DNA of 64,000 bases from Zea mays (Eukaryota > Streptophyta > Magnoliopsida > Poales > Poaceae). Location of the stretch: positions 192,069,439-192,133,438 of the forward strand of contig NC_050100.1 of assembly GCF_902167145.1 (NCBI RefSeq), read 5' to 3'. Below are positions 1 through 10,734 of this stretch, piece by piece (position 1 is the first letter of the stretch; each line of letters begins with the position of its first letter). The notes beneath the pieces are model-generated. The model searched no databases. It saw only the letters and a list, made by a program, of their open reading frames with translations, and was not told where the DNA came from. Both the position numbers and the translations under genes were made by a program.

Positions 1-370
1 CTAGACACGTAGCACTCTGCTACACCCCCCATTGTACACCTGGATCCTCTCCTTATGGCTATAAAAGGAAGGACCAGGGCCTTCTTAGAGGAGGTTGGCC
101 GCGCGGGACCGAGGACGAGACAGGCGCTCTCTTGGGGCCGCTCGCTTCCCTCACCCGCGTGGACGCTTGTAACCCCCCTACTGCAAGCGCACCCGACCTG
201 GGCGCGGGACGAACACGAAGGCCGTGGGACTTCCACCTCTCTCACGCCCGTCTCCGGCCACCTCGCCTCTCCCCCCTTCGCGCTCGCCCACGCGCTCGAC
301 CCATCTGGGCTAGGGCACGCAGCACACTCACTCGTCGGCTTAGGGACCCCCCTGTCTCGAAACGCCGACA
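1..370 (+). mobile_element. 3' end of an LTR (element L), Gypsy, possibly cinful/zeon-like
   Basis: The segment has a TATA box (CTATAAAAG at 59-67), a GC-rich transcribed part, and ends in ...CCGACA at 370. Immediately afterwards the sequence can be aligned with the LTR of element A (GTCGTGCCGT at 384 against 9538), so 370/371 is the right-hand junction of an insertion into B's 5' LTR. The expected 5-bp target duplication would be AGTTC (371-375), but the left end lies outside the window. The ORFs at 55-467 are GC-rich frames without recognisable protein similarity. It could be a solo LTR or the 3' LTR of a full element. Confidence 0.6.
59..67 (+). promoter_or_regulatory. TATA box of LTR L
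   Basis: CTATAAAAG lies about 300 bp before the LTR end, in the usual place for a plant LTR promoter, and fixes the LTR orientation as plus. Confidence 0.55.
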
Positions 371-1322
371 AGTTCGCTTCGCTGTCGTGCCGTTAATGGG
401 GCTCGGTGTATGCGGCTCGCTCTACCAAGGTTGGTTTGCCCCTTGGGGAGTAGTTCGGTGCATTTAGGAAACCTAACGGGTGGCTACAGCCCCAGGAAAT
501 CTTTGTAAAGGCTACATAGTGAGACCCTGCCTATTCACCTTGGTAGTGTTTAAGGGTATGATCGGCCCGAGGCAAGAGGGAATCACGGCTTGTGGTAAAG
601 TGCGCAACCTATGCAGAGTGTTATGAAACTGATATATCAGCTGTGCTCGCGGTTATGAGTGGCCAAGGGAGCTCCATTGATTAGAGATACTTTGATCATA
701 GATGGTTGGTTTGCAGGTGGTGATGAGGATGATGGTTTTTTATTATGATTATGGTACTGGTAAGTGGTATTCTTTCCGTTTGGAAAGGATATATTGGGTT
801 AATAACTTGGGTTAATGCTAAAACCTAGCTTTCTACTAGTAAATAATAACCTGACCAACTGAAAGCAACTGCTTGACTTAACTCCACATAAAGCTAGTCC
901 ACTACAGCCAAACGGGACATTTTGCTGAGTATGTTGATGTGTACTCACCCTTGCTTTACACACCAACCCCCCCAGGTTGTCAGCATTGCAACCACTGCTT
1001 AGGTGAAGATGAAGTCGTGGAGGAGGACTTCCAGGAGTTCCAAGAGTACGATGAGTTCTAGGCGTGGGTTAGCGGCAAACCCTCAGTCGGGTGCCTATGT
1101 AGGACGTGTGTATCTACGTTTCTTTTCCGCACTTTGATTATTGTTAAAGACTATGTCGATGTCTCGGACATCATGATATAATCGACTATTACACCCTCTT
1201 TTATGTTATTATTTGAGCACTGTGTGATGATGTCCAGTTATGTAATTGTTGTGTACGTGAATTGCTGATCCTGGCACGTACATGGTTCGCATTCGGTTTG
1301 CCTTCTAAAACCGGGTGTGACA
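371..1322 (+). mobile_element. Element B, 5' LTR (right-hand part), Tekay-type Gypsy
   Basis: It ends in GGGTGTGACA (1322), the same LTR end as element A, and is followed four bases later by a primer-binding site. The segment 673-1322 is nearly identical to 31673-32317, the end of B's 3' LTR, which pairs the two as LTRs of one old element. The left part is cut by insertion L. It contains the conserved LTR core (591-664) and a U5 stem (TGTACGTG 1252-1259, CACGTACA 1275-1282). Confidence 0.85.
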
Positions 1323-1326
1323 TATG

Positions 1327-1338
1327 TGGTATCAAAGC
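1327..1338 (+). other. Primer-binding site of element B
   Basis: TGGTATCAAAGC is complementary to the 3' end of plant initiator tRNA-Met except for one base (A where TGGTATCAGAGC is expected). Element A has the same one-base variant. Confidence 0.85.
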
Positions 1339-1582
1339 TGTGCTGACTGTAGGACCGCTAACTTAGAATAGAATGGTCGTTCTAAGGATTATAGATCCCT
1401 ATTATCACCTTGCCTTTGGTATCCCTTCCAAAGTTGGTCATATCGACCAAACCTATGTTCTACTATATATTATTATACCTTGCTGAAAATTTTGTTTTAT
1501 TCTAATTCCTCATTTATTTATGGTCTACTTGCTGGTCATATTAGTTTTGTTCTCACTCTTATGCTTACGGTGTCTTTTGTAG

Positions 1583-2602
1583 ATGGCTCGTCTTAGACAC
1601 ACTGCACGGAAGTCAGTCATTCCTTTCTTACCTTCTCGTCTCGCGGAGCGTCCGCTTCGCCGTCCAGTGACTGGTCAGTCTAGCCACTTGGAGAGGCTGC
1701 ACCACCGCCTGCATGAGGAGCAGGAGCGTCGACGACAACAGCTAGAGCAGCAGGACTCTTCTTTCTCGCTTTAGCAGGAGATAGAGTCTGTGAAGAGCTG
1801 TTACCCTGTGCTCCCGCTGGAGGCACCCCCTGCACCACCACTGAGTGCCCTAGCCGCAGAAGTAGCTGCTGGAGGAGACCCAGACGACGGAGGTGGCGAT
1901 AGCAGCTCGAGCCACGACACCGACCTTTCAGAGGAGCAGGAGTTGGAAGGATGGGTTGCCCGACCCATCACTCATGACGCTGCTCGCGGTTGTCACTTCC
2001 ACGATGCGCTCGACACCCTGCTACGCCAGGCACTCGACCAGCGTATTTGGTCTATCGAGTATCGCTGTGTGGTCTTCCAGCACAGTCGCGGGGTTTACCC
2101 AGACCATTGGGAGGCGACCTGCTTGGTGCGCCGTCCGGAGAACAGTCTCTAGGGTGCGGAGGTCTACTCAGAGCAGTATTCTATCTCTGAGCGGGACTCG
2201 GCTGAGGCAGCCATGCAAGATGCCGCACGGCGTGCGCTTTCGCACTACTGCTTAGTGCTCGATGGGGTAGCTGACAGTCTCAACCTAAAGTATTACCCCC
2301 GTCGTCCATCTGGTAGCACAGGAGGCGTGGTTGTCTCACCTATCGGTGAGGACAATCCTAGGTTGAGCAGCACAGTCAACCTAGTCGCCGTGCTAAACAC
2401 GGAGCTGGATCATGTATTAGACGAGCTGAATAGGGCTCGTGCTGAGATCGCCCAGCTGCGGGCTGAGCGTGTGGAGCATCATCACCTGGAGGATGGCTCC
2501 CCCGCTGCCGTCGGGACTCAGCACCCGTACCGCTCACCTCGGCGTGGACACCAGGCTTATGGCAACCCCGACTGCAGGACCAAGATAAATTTAGAACCAT
2601 AG
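1583..2602 (+). pseudogene. ORF0 of element B, broken by two stop codons
   Basis: A single frame runs through the interval, broken by in-frame TAG at 1772-1774 and 2150-2152. It aligns along its whole length with the intact 335-aa ORF0 of element A. The N-terminus MARLRHTARKS is identical in both copies. Conserved blocks include a WVARPIT..DAARGCHFHDALDTLL segment, a SIEYRCVV segment and a LNTELDH..DEL segment. The ATG directly follows TTTTGTAG, which resembles a 3' splice site. A similarly placed upstream ORF has been called orf0 in rice RIRE3/RIRE8-type elements (from memory). Its function is unknown. Position 1772 is CAG in A, so that stop fits one C-to-T change. Position 2150 is CGG in A, so it needs both a C-to-T and a G-to-A change. 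Confidence 0.8.
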
Positions 2603-3009
2603 ATCGTCAGCATCAGATCTTGGAATTAATACGAAAAAATACATATAGAAGCTATAGCCTTAGCATCAGTCTTACTCTTAGTTAGTCTTAGTTAGACAGA
2701 GTAATTTGGTTATCCTGTGCCTTTATGTTTGTCATGATGAACTATGTTGGATTTGGATCTTTGTAATGATTGTCACCAGGGTGTAGGTATCCCCTGCACT
2801 TTGGTTTACCTGTTAAGTGTTAATAAAATTAGTTATTTAGTTGGGAAGCCCTTTTGTTCTACTTTCCTATTTATTTGAGAAGTTGTGTTGGTTTGTGTTG
2901 GAGATCAGTGAAGATGTTCATCTGTTCAGTATTGTAGAAGAATTATATACTCTTTTCTTATGCTGCAAGATTTGCAAGATCAGTTCTGATGTGTGGTTGC
3001 ATTCTGTAG
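2603..3009 (+). other. ORF0-gag spacer of element B
   Basis: About 400 bp of non-coding sequence separates ORF0 and gag. It aligns with 11743-12145 of element A. It ends in TTCTGTAG directly before the gag ATG at 3010. I see no gene in it. Confidence 0.6.
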
Positions 3010-4545
3010 ATGTCAGAAAACAGGTGCAGAGGAGGAAGGCGTGCTCGGCAGGAGCGGTCAGCTCAGCAGGATGAGGCACCCCAGCAACAACAACTGCCAC
3101 CCCCGCCCCTGATGACAATTGAGCAAATGTTCTTGATGCAGACTCAGGCAATTCAAGCCATCAGTCAGACTCTAGCCGACATTCAGCAGCAGCAGCAGCC
3201 ACCACTCAACCTCAGATGCCTCAGATGCCCAGAGACAAGCATGCTGAATTCATGAGAGGTCATCCCCCAACGTTCGCTCATTCTTCTGACCCCATGGATG
3301 CTGAAGATTGGTTGTGCACTATGGAGCGGGAGTTGCACACCACTCAGTGCGACGACAGGGAGAAGGTTTTGTATGGTCCCCATCTGTTGAGAGGAGCAGC
3401 CCAGTCTTGGTGGGAGTCTTACCTCGCCACCCACGCCAACCCCGACACTATTACCTGGGAGGAATTCAGAAACAATTTCCATCAGTACCATGTTCCTGCA
3501 GGTCTGATGACAGTGAAGAAGGAGGAGTTTCTGGCACTCAAGCAAGTGCCTATGTCTATCAGTGAGTACCGAGACAAGTTTCTGCAGCTGTCTCGCTATG
3601 CTCCTGAGGATGTCAACACAGATGCTAAGAGGCAGTATCGCTTCCTGAGAGGCTTAGTCGACCCTCTGCAGTATCATCTGATGAATCATACCTTCCCCAT
3701 ATTTCAGCACCTGATTGACAGAGCGATCATGACAGAGAAGAAGCGCAAGGAGATGGAGGATCACAAGCGTAAGATCAGTGGACCTCAGCCTGGAAGCAGC
3801 AATCGTCCTCGTTTCTCAGGCAACTCGCCTCAGCAGTTCAGGCAGAACCAGCGCCCACCTCAGCAGCAGCAGTTTCAGAGACAGTACCCCTAGCACCAGC
3901 AGCATAATCGCCAGAACAATCAGTCAGGAGGAGGTCAGTTCCAGAGGCAGAATCAGCAGGCACCTTGTCTTCCCGCCCCAGCAACCAACCAAAGCAGTCA
4001 GGCAGCACCAGTTCAGGGTGGAAACAAAGCATTTTCCATTGTGGAGAGCAAGGCCATTGGGTGATGCAATGTCCAAAGAAGGCAGCCCAGCAGCAGTTAG
4101 GCCCTGGCGCCCCAGCAAAGCAGAATGTGTCTCAGCCTGGAGCAGGCAACCGCTCTCAGCCACGCTATAACCATGGGAGACTGAATCACTTGGAGGCTGA
4201 AGCAGTTCAGGAAACCCCCGGCATGATAGTAGGTATGTTTCCAGTTGACTCCCATATTGCAGAAGTGTTATTTGATACTGGAGCAACGCATTCATTTATT
4301 ACTGCATCATGGGTAGAAGCACATAATCTTCCAATCACTACCATGTCAACCCCCATTCGAATTTACTCAGCCGGTGGTAGAATTTGAGCCGATAGCATTT
4401 GCTTGAATGTAAGTGTGGAAATAAGGGGGATAGCGTTTCCCGCTAACCTCATAGTAATGGGTACTCAGGGAATAGATGTCATCCTAGGGATGAATTGGCT
4501 AGATAAGTATCAAAAGTTATCAGTTGTGATAAGAGGACAATCAAG
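3010..4545 (+). pseudogene. Element B gag and protease, frameshifted
   Basis: The interval encodes a broken Ty3/Gypsy Gag and the start of Pol. The N-terminal frame (3010 to about 3210) continues in another frame from 3216, with the capsid-like block ([14 protein letters not shown], then [17 protein letters not shown]). A TAG stop lies at 3891-3893. After another frame change, the nucleic-acid-binding part appears as [16 protein letters not shown] near 4036-4080; its first zinc-knuckle cysteine codon is altered (IFHC where A has CFHC). The protease motif [10 protein letters not shown] follows near 4270, then TGA at 4385-4387. A further frame change occurs before 4546. The same region is one uninterrupted frame in element A. 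No intact product is possible. Confidence 0.85.
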
Positions 4546-6893
4546 TTGATGTCTCCAGTAGGAGAGGAAGTGGTGACCGAGTTAGTCTCGCCTAAGCCAA
4601 AGAAAGGAAGTTGTTATCAGATGGCTGTTGATAGCAGTGAAGCAGATCCACTCGAGATTATCAAGGTTGTGTCAAAATTTTCAGATGTGTTTCCGGAAGA
4701 TTTACCAGGCATGCCACCAGAGCAGAAAGTTGAGTTTGCTATAGAGCTTCTTCCTGGCACTGCTCCCATTTTTAAAAGAGCCTACAGAGTATCTGGACCA
4801 GAGTTAGTTGAACTCAAGAAGTAGATCGATGAGCTGTCAGAGAAAGGTTACATCCGGCCAAGCACCTCGCCTTGGGTTGCCCCTGTCCTGTTCGTGGAGA
4901 AGAAAGATGGCAACACAAGGATGTGTATCGATTATCGAGCTCTGAATGAGGTCATGATCAAGAACAAGTACCCCTTGCCCAGAATAGAAGATCTGTTCAA
5001 TCAGTTGAGAGGAGCCAGTATGTTTTCAAAGATAGATATGAGGTCAGGTTATCATCAGCTCAGGATTCGACCTTCAGACATTCCGAAGACGGCATTCATT
5101 ACCAAGTATGGGTTGTACGAGTTCACGGTGATGTCTTTTGGTCTAAGAAATGCACCAGCCTTCTTCATGAATCTGATGAACAGTGTATTCATGGATTATC
5201 TTGACAAGTTTGTGGTGGTATTTATTGATGACATTCTTATATATTCTCAAAGTGAAGAAGAGCATGTGAATCATTTGAAGATGGTTTTGCAGAGATTGCG
5301 AGAGCACAAGTTGTATGCAAAGTTGAGTAAGTGCGAGTTCTAGATCAATGAAGTCCTGTTCTTGGGTCACATAATTAACAAAGATGGATTGGTTGTGGAT
5401 CCGAAGAAAGTGGCAGATATTCTGAACTGGAAAGCGCCAACAGATGCTCGAGGAATCAAGAGCTTTATTGGAATGGCCGGATATTTTCGGTGATTCATTG
5501 AAGGGTTCTCGAAGATTGCAAAACCGAAGACAGCTTTGCTAGGCAACAAAGTTGAGTTCAAGTGGACCCAGAAATGCCAAGAAGCCTTTGAAGCACTGAA
5601 AGAGAAGTTGACTACAACACCTGTCTTAGTCTTGCCTGATGTGCACAAGCCCTTCTCGGTGTATTGTGATGCTTGTTACACTGGTTTGGGATGCGTATTG
5701 ATGCAAGAGGGAAGAGTTGTGGCTTACTCGTCCCGACAGCTGAAGGTTCATGAGAAGAATTATCCAATCCATGACCTAGAGTTGGCAGTAGTGGTTCATG
5801 CACTGAAGACATGGAGGCACTATCTGTATGGGCAGAAATGTGATGTTTACACAGACCACAAGAGTCTAAAGTACATATTCACTCAGTCAGAGCTGAATAT
5901 GAGGCAACGAAGATGGTTAGAGTTGATCAAGGACTATGAATTGGAGATTCATTACCATCCAGGAAAAGCGAACGTAGTGGCAGATGCGTTGAGCAGGAAG
6001 AGTCAAGTCAACCTAATGGTCGCTCATCCGATGCCTTATGAGTTGGCCAAAGAGTTTGATAGGTTGAGCCTCGAATTTCTGAACAGTATGCGAGGAGTGA
6101 CAGTCGAGTTAGAGCCCACCCTAGAGAGGGAAATCAAAGAAACATAGAAGAATGATGAGAAGATCAGTGAAATCCGGCAACTAATTCTAGAGGGCAAAGG
6201 CAAAGATTTCCAGGAAGATGCAGAAGGTGTGATATGGTTCAAAGACCGCTTGTGTGTTCCCAATGTCCAGTCCATTCGGGAGTTGATCCTCAAGGAAGCT
6301 CATGAGTCAGCTTATTCTATACATCCTGGAAGTGAGAAGATGTATCAGGATCTAAAGAAGAAATTCTGGTGGTACGGAATGAAAAGGGAGATCGCAGAGC
6401 GTGTGGCTATATGTGACAGTTGTCAAAGGATCAAGGCAGAGCATCAGAGACCAGCTGGATTGTTGCAACCGTTGCGAATTCCTCAGTGGAAATGGGATGA
6501 AATCGGAATGGATTTCATAGTCGGATTGCCTCACACTCGAGCTGGCTACGATTCCATTTGGGTAGTGGTGGACCGCTTAACCAAGTCAGCCCACTTCATA
6601 CCCGTCAAGACCAACTACAGCAGTGCAGTGTTGTACATGTCCCGGATCGTTTGTCTTCATGGTGTGCCAAAGAAGATAGTGTCAGACAGAGGAACACAGT
6701 TCACCTCTCATTTCTGGCAGCAATTGCATGAAGCTTTGGGCACACATCTGAATTTCAGCTCAGCTTATCATCCGCAGACAGACGGTCAGACTGAAAGAAC
6801 CAATCAAATCCTTGAAGATATGTTGAGAGCTTGTGCGTTGCAAGATCAGTCTGGGTGGGACAAGAGATTACCTTATGCAGAGTTCTCCTATAA
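4546..6893 (+). pseudogene. Element B pol (RT, RNase H, integrase core), interrupted by A
   Basis: A single frame contains RT ([10 protein letters not shown], then [10 protein letters not shown] near 5222), RNase H ([16 protein letters not shown] near 5660, then [10 protein letters not shown]), and integrase (CDSCQR near 6415, MDFIVGLP near 6510, VSDRGTQF near 6685, DGQTERTNQ near 6781). It is broken by TAG 4822-4824, TAG 5341-5343, TGA 5491-5493 and TAG 6145-6147. There is also a short internal deletion in the integrase relative to A (NYSSAVLYMSR against [14 protein letters not shown]). It stops abruptly at 6893, where element A is inserted, and resumes at 28361 in the same reading frame. 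Confidence 0.9.
6889..6893. repeat. Target-site duplication of A, left (TATAA)
   Basis: TATAA directly precedes the 5' LTR start (TG at 6894) and is repeated at 28356-28360 directly after the 3' LTR end. Both copies belong to B's integrase reading frame. Confidence 0.95.
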
Positions 6894-8315
6894 TGAAACA
6901 CCCTGAATTTGGGGGTATAAAATTTCTTTGCTCATATTCACAAATTCAGGTGTTACTTCCCTTTTTTTATCCTTTCCCAATCTTCTCTTTCTCATTTCTA
7001 TAGGAGAAAAGTGGTTATTTTATTTGTAATTATAGTCTATTAGCTCAAACCCTAAGGGAATATGAATTGTTGCATCATGTTGAACCCTAGATTTCACTTT
7101 TGTTTGGTGCATAATTCTCAAAAAGTCTAATTTGATTTTGGGGCTCATTTGAATTTGAATCAAATAGAATAAATAAAAGAAAAGGAGAAAACAATTCCAA
7201 AATAAAAGAAAAAGGCAAAGCAGCCCACTTCCCCGCCCCCCTCGGCCTTTCGGCCCAGTCGGCCCACCTCGCGCGCGCGCCTCTCCCCCCTCCTCTCTCT
7301 GCGCAGCGGGCCCGGCCTGTCGGCGCTGCCGCTTCCCCGCGCGCGCCCGCTCCCTCGCTCTCTCTGCCCGTGGGCCCGGCCCGTCAGCCCCGCTTTCCTC
7401 GCGCCCGCACCCGCTTTCTTCTCTCTCTCTGCGCCACGGGCCCGGCTTGTCAGCTTCTCCGTCTTCGCGTAACCGCCGCCGTGCGTGCCGCGGTCTCCGC
7501 GCCCACGTCGCGCGTGGGGCTCGCCCCACCTCGCCCTCGGCCACTTGAGCCCCGAGCCTTGCTCGCCATCTCCCCCTCCCTCATTTGCGCACCAACCGGC
7601 CCCCCCCCCTCTTCCACCTCTCCCTCGCTGCGCGCACGCCAGAGCGCCGCCGCCGTAAACCCCGCCGTTCCGAGCTCGGTTCCCGGCCGCCGTTGGAGCT
7701 CCGCCGTGTCCATTGCCACGGTGAGCTTCGCCCCGACGTCCGCAACCCGGAACGCGCATCAATTTCCCCTTCCCCTCCCTATTTCTCTCTGCCCGCGCTC
7801 ACCTGCCGTCCGCCGTGCAGCCGCCACCGTCGACCCGGGCCACCGTCGCGTCTCCGTCGCCGCCGAGGAGTCCCCGGAGCCCGCCTTGAGGTAAAGAACC
7901 TCTCCCGCCCCTATTGGCCTTTATTTTGCTCTCTGCTGCGTTTGATTGCTCGTCGGAGTTGCTTACCGCCGCCGCCGAGCCACTCCGCCGTGAGCCACCC
8001 CCCTCCGGTGCCCCTGCCCCGACCCAGACCCCACCAATGGATTCCCCGTGCCCTCCCTAACCTCCCCGGCCACTCGGATCGCCCCAAGGACCCGCAGGGC
8101 CCCCGCGCCCCTCGTCTCCGGCAAGCTCCTCCGCCGCGGGGACGAGCGCCGCCGCCCCAGCTAGCCGAAGGAGACGGGAGCCAGCCACCCCATCCCCGCC
8201 GTCTATATTAGATCGGACGGCACGGATTCAAATAACCCGAACCCAACCTCAACCGTCCACCCAAGATCCAACGGCCCAGAGCCGTTTCCCCCGCGCCCCG
8301 CCTCCCTGCCAACTG

Positions 8316-8408
8316 GGCCCCGCCTGTCAGCCCCGCGCCCGCGCTGCCCGCCCGGCCCCGCCTGTCAGCCCCGCGCCCGCGCTGCCCGCCCGGCCCCGCC
8401 TGTCAGCC
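8316..8408 (+). repeat. 38-bp minisatellite in the A LTR
   Basis: A GC-rich unit beginning GGCCCCGCCTGTCAGCC occurs at 8316, 8354 and 8392 (period 38, about 2.4 copies). The 3' LTR has the same copy number at about 18176-18268. Confidence 0.85.
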
Positions 8409-10411
8409 GCTCACGCCGCCGCGCGCCCGCGCGCCCGCCGCGGGATCTAATCCTGGCCGTCGATCTGAGATCCAACGGCTGTAGGCGCCCGATACCCCTT
8501 CGCCCGCGCATTTTCTTAAAGAACCCCCCTGTTTTCTGGAAATTGCGCCCGCCGTCCCTGGTTTCTCGCAGTTAGGTCCTCGGACCTTTTATTTAATTCA
8601 AAATAGGTCCTTAGGGTATAATTTTAACCCCTAAACTTGTAAAATTCATAACTTTGTCATATGAACTCCAAATTAGGTGCTTCAAATTGCAAAATGTTCA
8701 TAATATTATCATCTATCTGTTTATGCAATGTTTCCCTGCTGTTTCCATGTCCCAATTAATGGTTAATCATTAGGATAAAGTTAATGTTATGGGAACCCTA
8801 TTTGAGATAAATAAAAGATAGTAGACTTTAATAAAAGTTGGAGCACTTAAGTTTATGGACTCAAACACTTAAGTTTAGGAACTTAAACCAGATAATTATT
8901 TAATCCCACCACTGACTTAAACTTGATTAGTGGATGATGAATCACTTTGTATAGTCCTCTACCCCAGACCTAGGGAACACTAGAGTGCCTATCCCTTTTT
9001 TTTGTTATGAACATGTGACCTCTCTCTGCTGCATATGTTTGGTATATTGTTTTTGTTTGTTATTTTCCCAAGTGCATAGTGTGAATGATTGCTTTACGTA
9101 GACAACGAGCAGTCTGTGTTTCCCGAGGCAGTTGCAGAGGAAGTCCCTGATCAGCAGTTTGGTGAAGGCAAGTGTCCTCTGTCCCATTATGTCCTACTCA
9201 TTTATAACTTACTATCCCGCATTACTTACTTGAAACCTAAGGATTGACTAGCTTTACACTTTACTTTGTCCTTGATGACCTATTGGGTTGTTATGGTTAG
9301 CACTCTGCTATTGCCTTAACTTAATCAATGAACATGATGTGACTATTTATGATACTGTTATCCTGATGATGTTGATGATCTTGTGATACTCTAGGGGGCT
9401 CAGGCTGTTTTCCTGAGTACCTCTCCGTAAGGACTGGTTCGTTGAGAGACCACCCGGGATAACAGTGCAACCATGAGGGTGAAATGGGATGCCCTTAGCT
9501 GATTAATTAGATGAACTAGAGGTGTAGTTGCTTAGCCGTCGTGCCGTCAATGGGGTCCAGGCACAGTGCTTGCTCTGCCGAGGCTGAGTGCCGAGGTTCT
9601 TTCGTTTTGCTCTTTGTTAGTCACTCTCCTGCGGGGAGGGGTACTGTGTTTATCAAACTGGAGAAACCTAACGGGCAGCTATGATCTCTAGGGAATCTTT
9701 GTAAAAGCTACGTAGTGATGCCCTGCCGGACCACCTAGGTAGTGGTCAATGGGGATTAGCTCTCCCCGGGTAGAAAGGGAATCATGACTCATGGGTAAAG
9801 TGTGCGACCTCTGCAGAGGGTAGTGAAACTGGTATATCAGCCGTGCTCACGGTTAAGAGCAGCCTTGGGATCCTCTTTGATTAGAGATACTGATGGTTCG
9901 AGAGACAAGGATTATGTTATGGTTTTGGTTCGACTATGATGATGTTGTTCCTCGATGAGGAAATGGTTTACGGGTTGTTAAATGCTAAAATCTGGCTTCT
10001 ACTAATGATAAATACTTGACCAACTAAAAGCAACTGCTGGAGCCTAACCCCACATAAAGCTAGTCCACTTCAGCCAAACGGGACATTTGCTGAGTACGTT
10101 GAAGTGTACTCATCCTTGCTTTACCACCAAACACCAGGTTGTCCGCATTGCAACCACTGCTCAGGAGAAGGCGAAGCCGTGGAAGGAGACTTCCAGGAGT
10201 TCCAAGACTACGATGAATTCTAGGTGTGGGTTGGCGGCAACCCCCAGTCAGCTGCCTGTGGAGGCCTTATCTTTACTGCGTTTCGCTAGTACTTTGATTT
10301 ACTTGTTAAGACAATGAATATGTGGATGTCTATGACTCTATGATGTAATAAGTACCCCTTTTATGTTATTATTCGAGCATTGTGTGATGATGTTCATTTA
10401 TGTAATCGCTG

Positions 10412-10441
10412 TGTACGTGAGTTCTGATCCTGGCACGTACA
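10412..10441 (+). other. U5 stem-loop near the LTR end
   Basis: TGTACGTG (10412-10419) pairs with CACGTACA (10434-10441) across a 14-base loop. The arms are also present in A's 3' LTR (28286-28315), in both B LTR ends (1252-1282, 32247-32277) and in H (38831-38861), while loop length and bases vary. Confidence 0.6.
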
Positions 10442-10485
10442 TAGTTCGCATTCGGTTTGCCTTCCAAAACCGGGTGTGACATAAG

Positions 10486-10497
10486 TGGTATCAAAGC
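10486..10497 (+). other. Primer-binding site of element A
   Basis: TGGTATCAAAGC lies four bases after the LTR end. It is complementary to initiator tRNA-Met with one mismatch, the same variant as in B. Confidence 0.88.
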
Positions 10498-10734
10498 CGT
10501 GCTGACTGTAGGACCGCTGACCTAGAGTAGCACTGGTCGTACTAAGGACTATTGACCTTCCCTCTCACCTTGACCTCTGTTGTTACTTCAAAAGTCGGTC
10601 ACCTCGACCAACCCTATGTTTTACTATCTACCTATACTATACCTTGTTAAAATTTTTATCTTATTCTATCTTTGGTTTATTCACTTGTCATATTAGTTCT
10701 GCTCTTACTCTTGTGCTTACGGTGTCTTTTGTAG

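Larger units (their letters stand above)
6894..10481 (+). mobile_element. Element A 5' LTR
   Basis: It starts TGAAACACCC (the 3' LTR has TGTAACACCC, so one base changed after insertion) and ends GGGTGTGACA at 10481. The first 60 bp form an inverted repeat (6897-6911 with 6941-6955). A very GC-rich middle (about 7220-8490) gives long open frames on both strands that resemble no protein. The conserved LTR core is at 9791-9864 and a U5 stem at 10412-10441. Confidence 0.92.

Noticed and set aside
1..467. Host gene candidate (113-aa and 111-aa ORFs) behind a TATA box
   Set aside because: The TATA box and following sequence fit an LTR promoter ending in CCGACA, and the second ORF runs across the insertion junction at 370.
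4894..6893. Treating the separate open segments of B pol as individual genes
   Set aside because: They are one reading frame interrupted by single stops and align end to end with A's gag-pol.
7160..8211. Long open frames on both strands in the GC-rich part of the A LTR (and the copy at 17023-18071)
   Set aside because: Overlapping frames on both strands, extreme GC and Pro/Arg/Ala composition, and presence in both LTRs are explained by base composition; no domain is visible.
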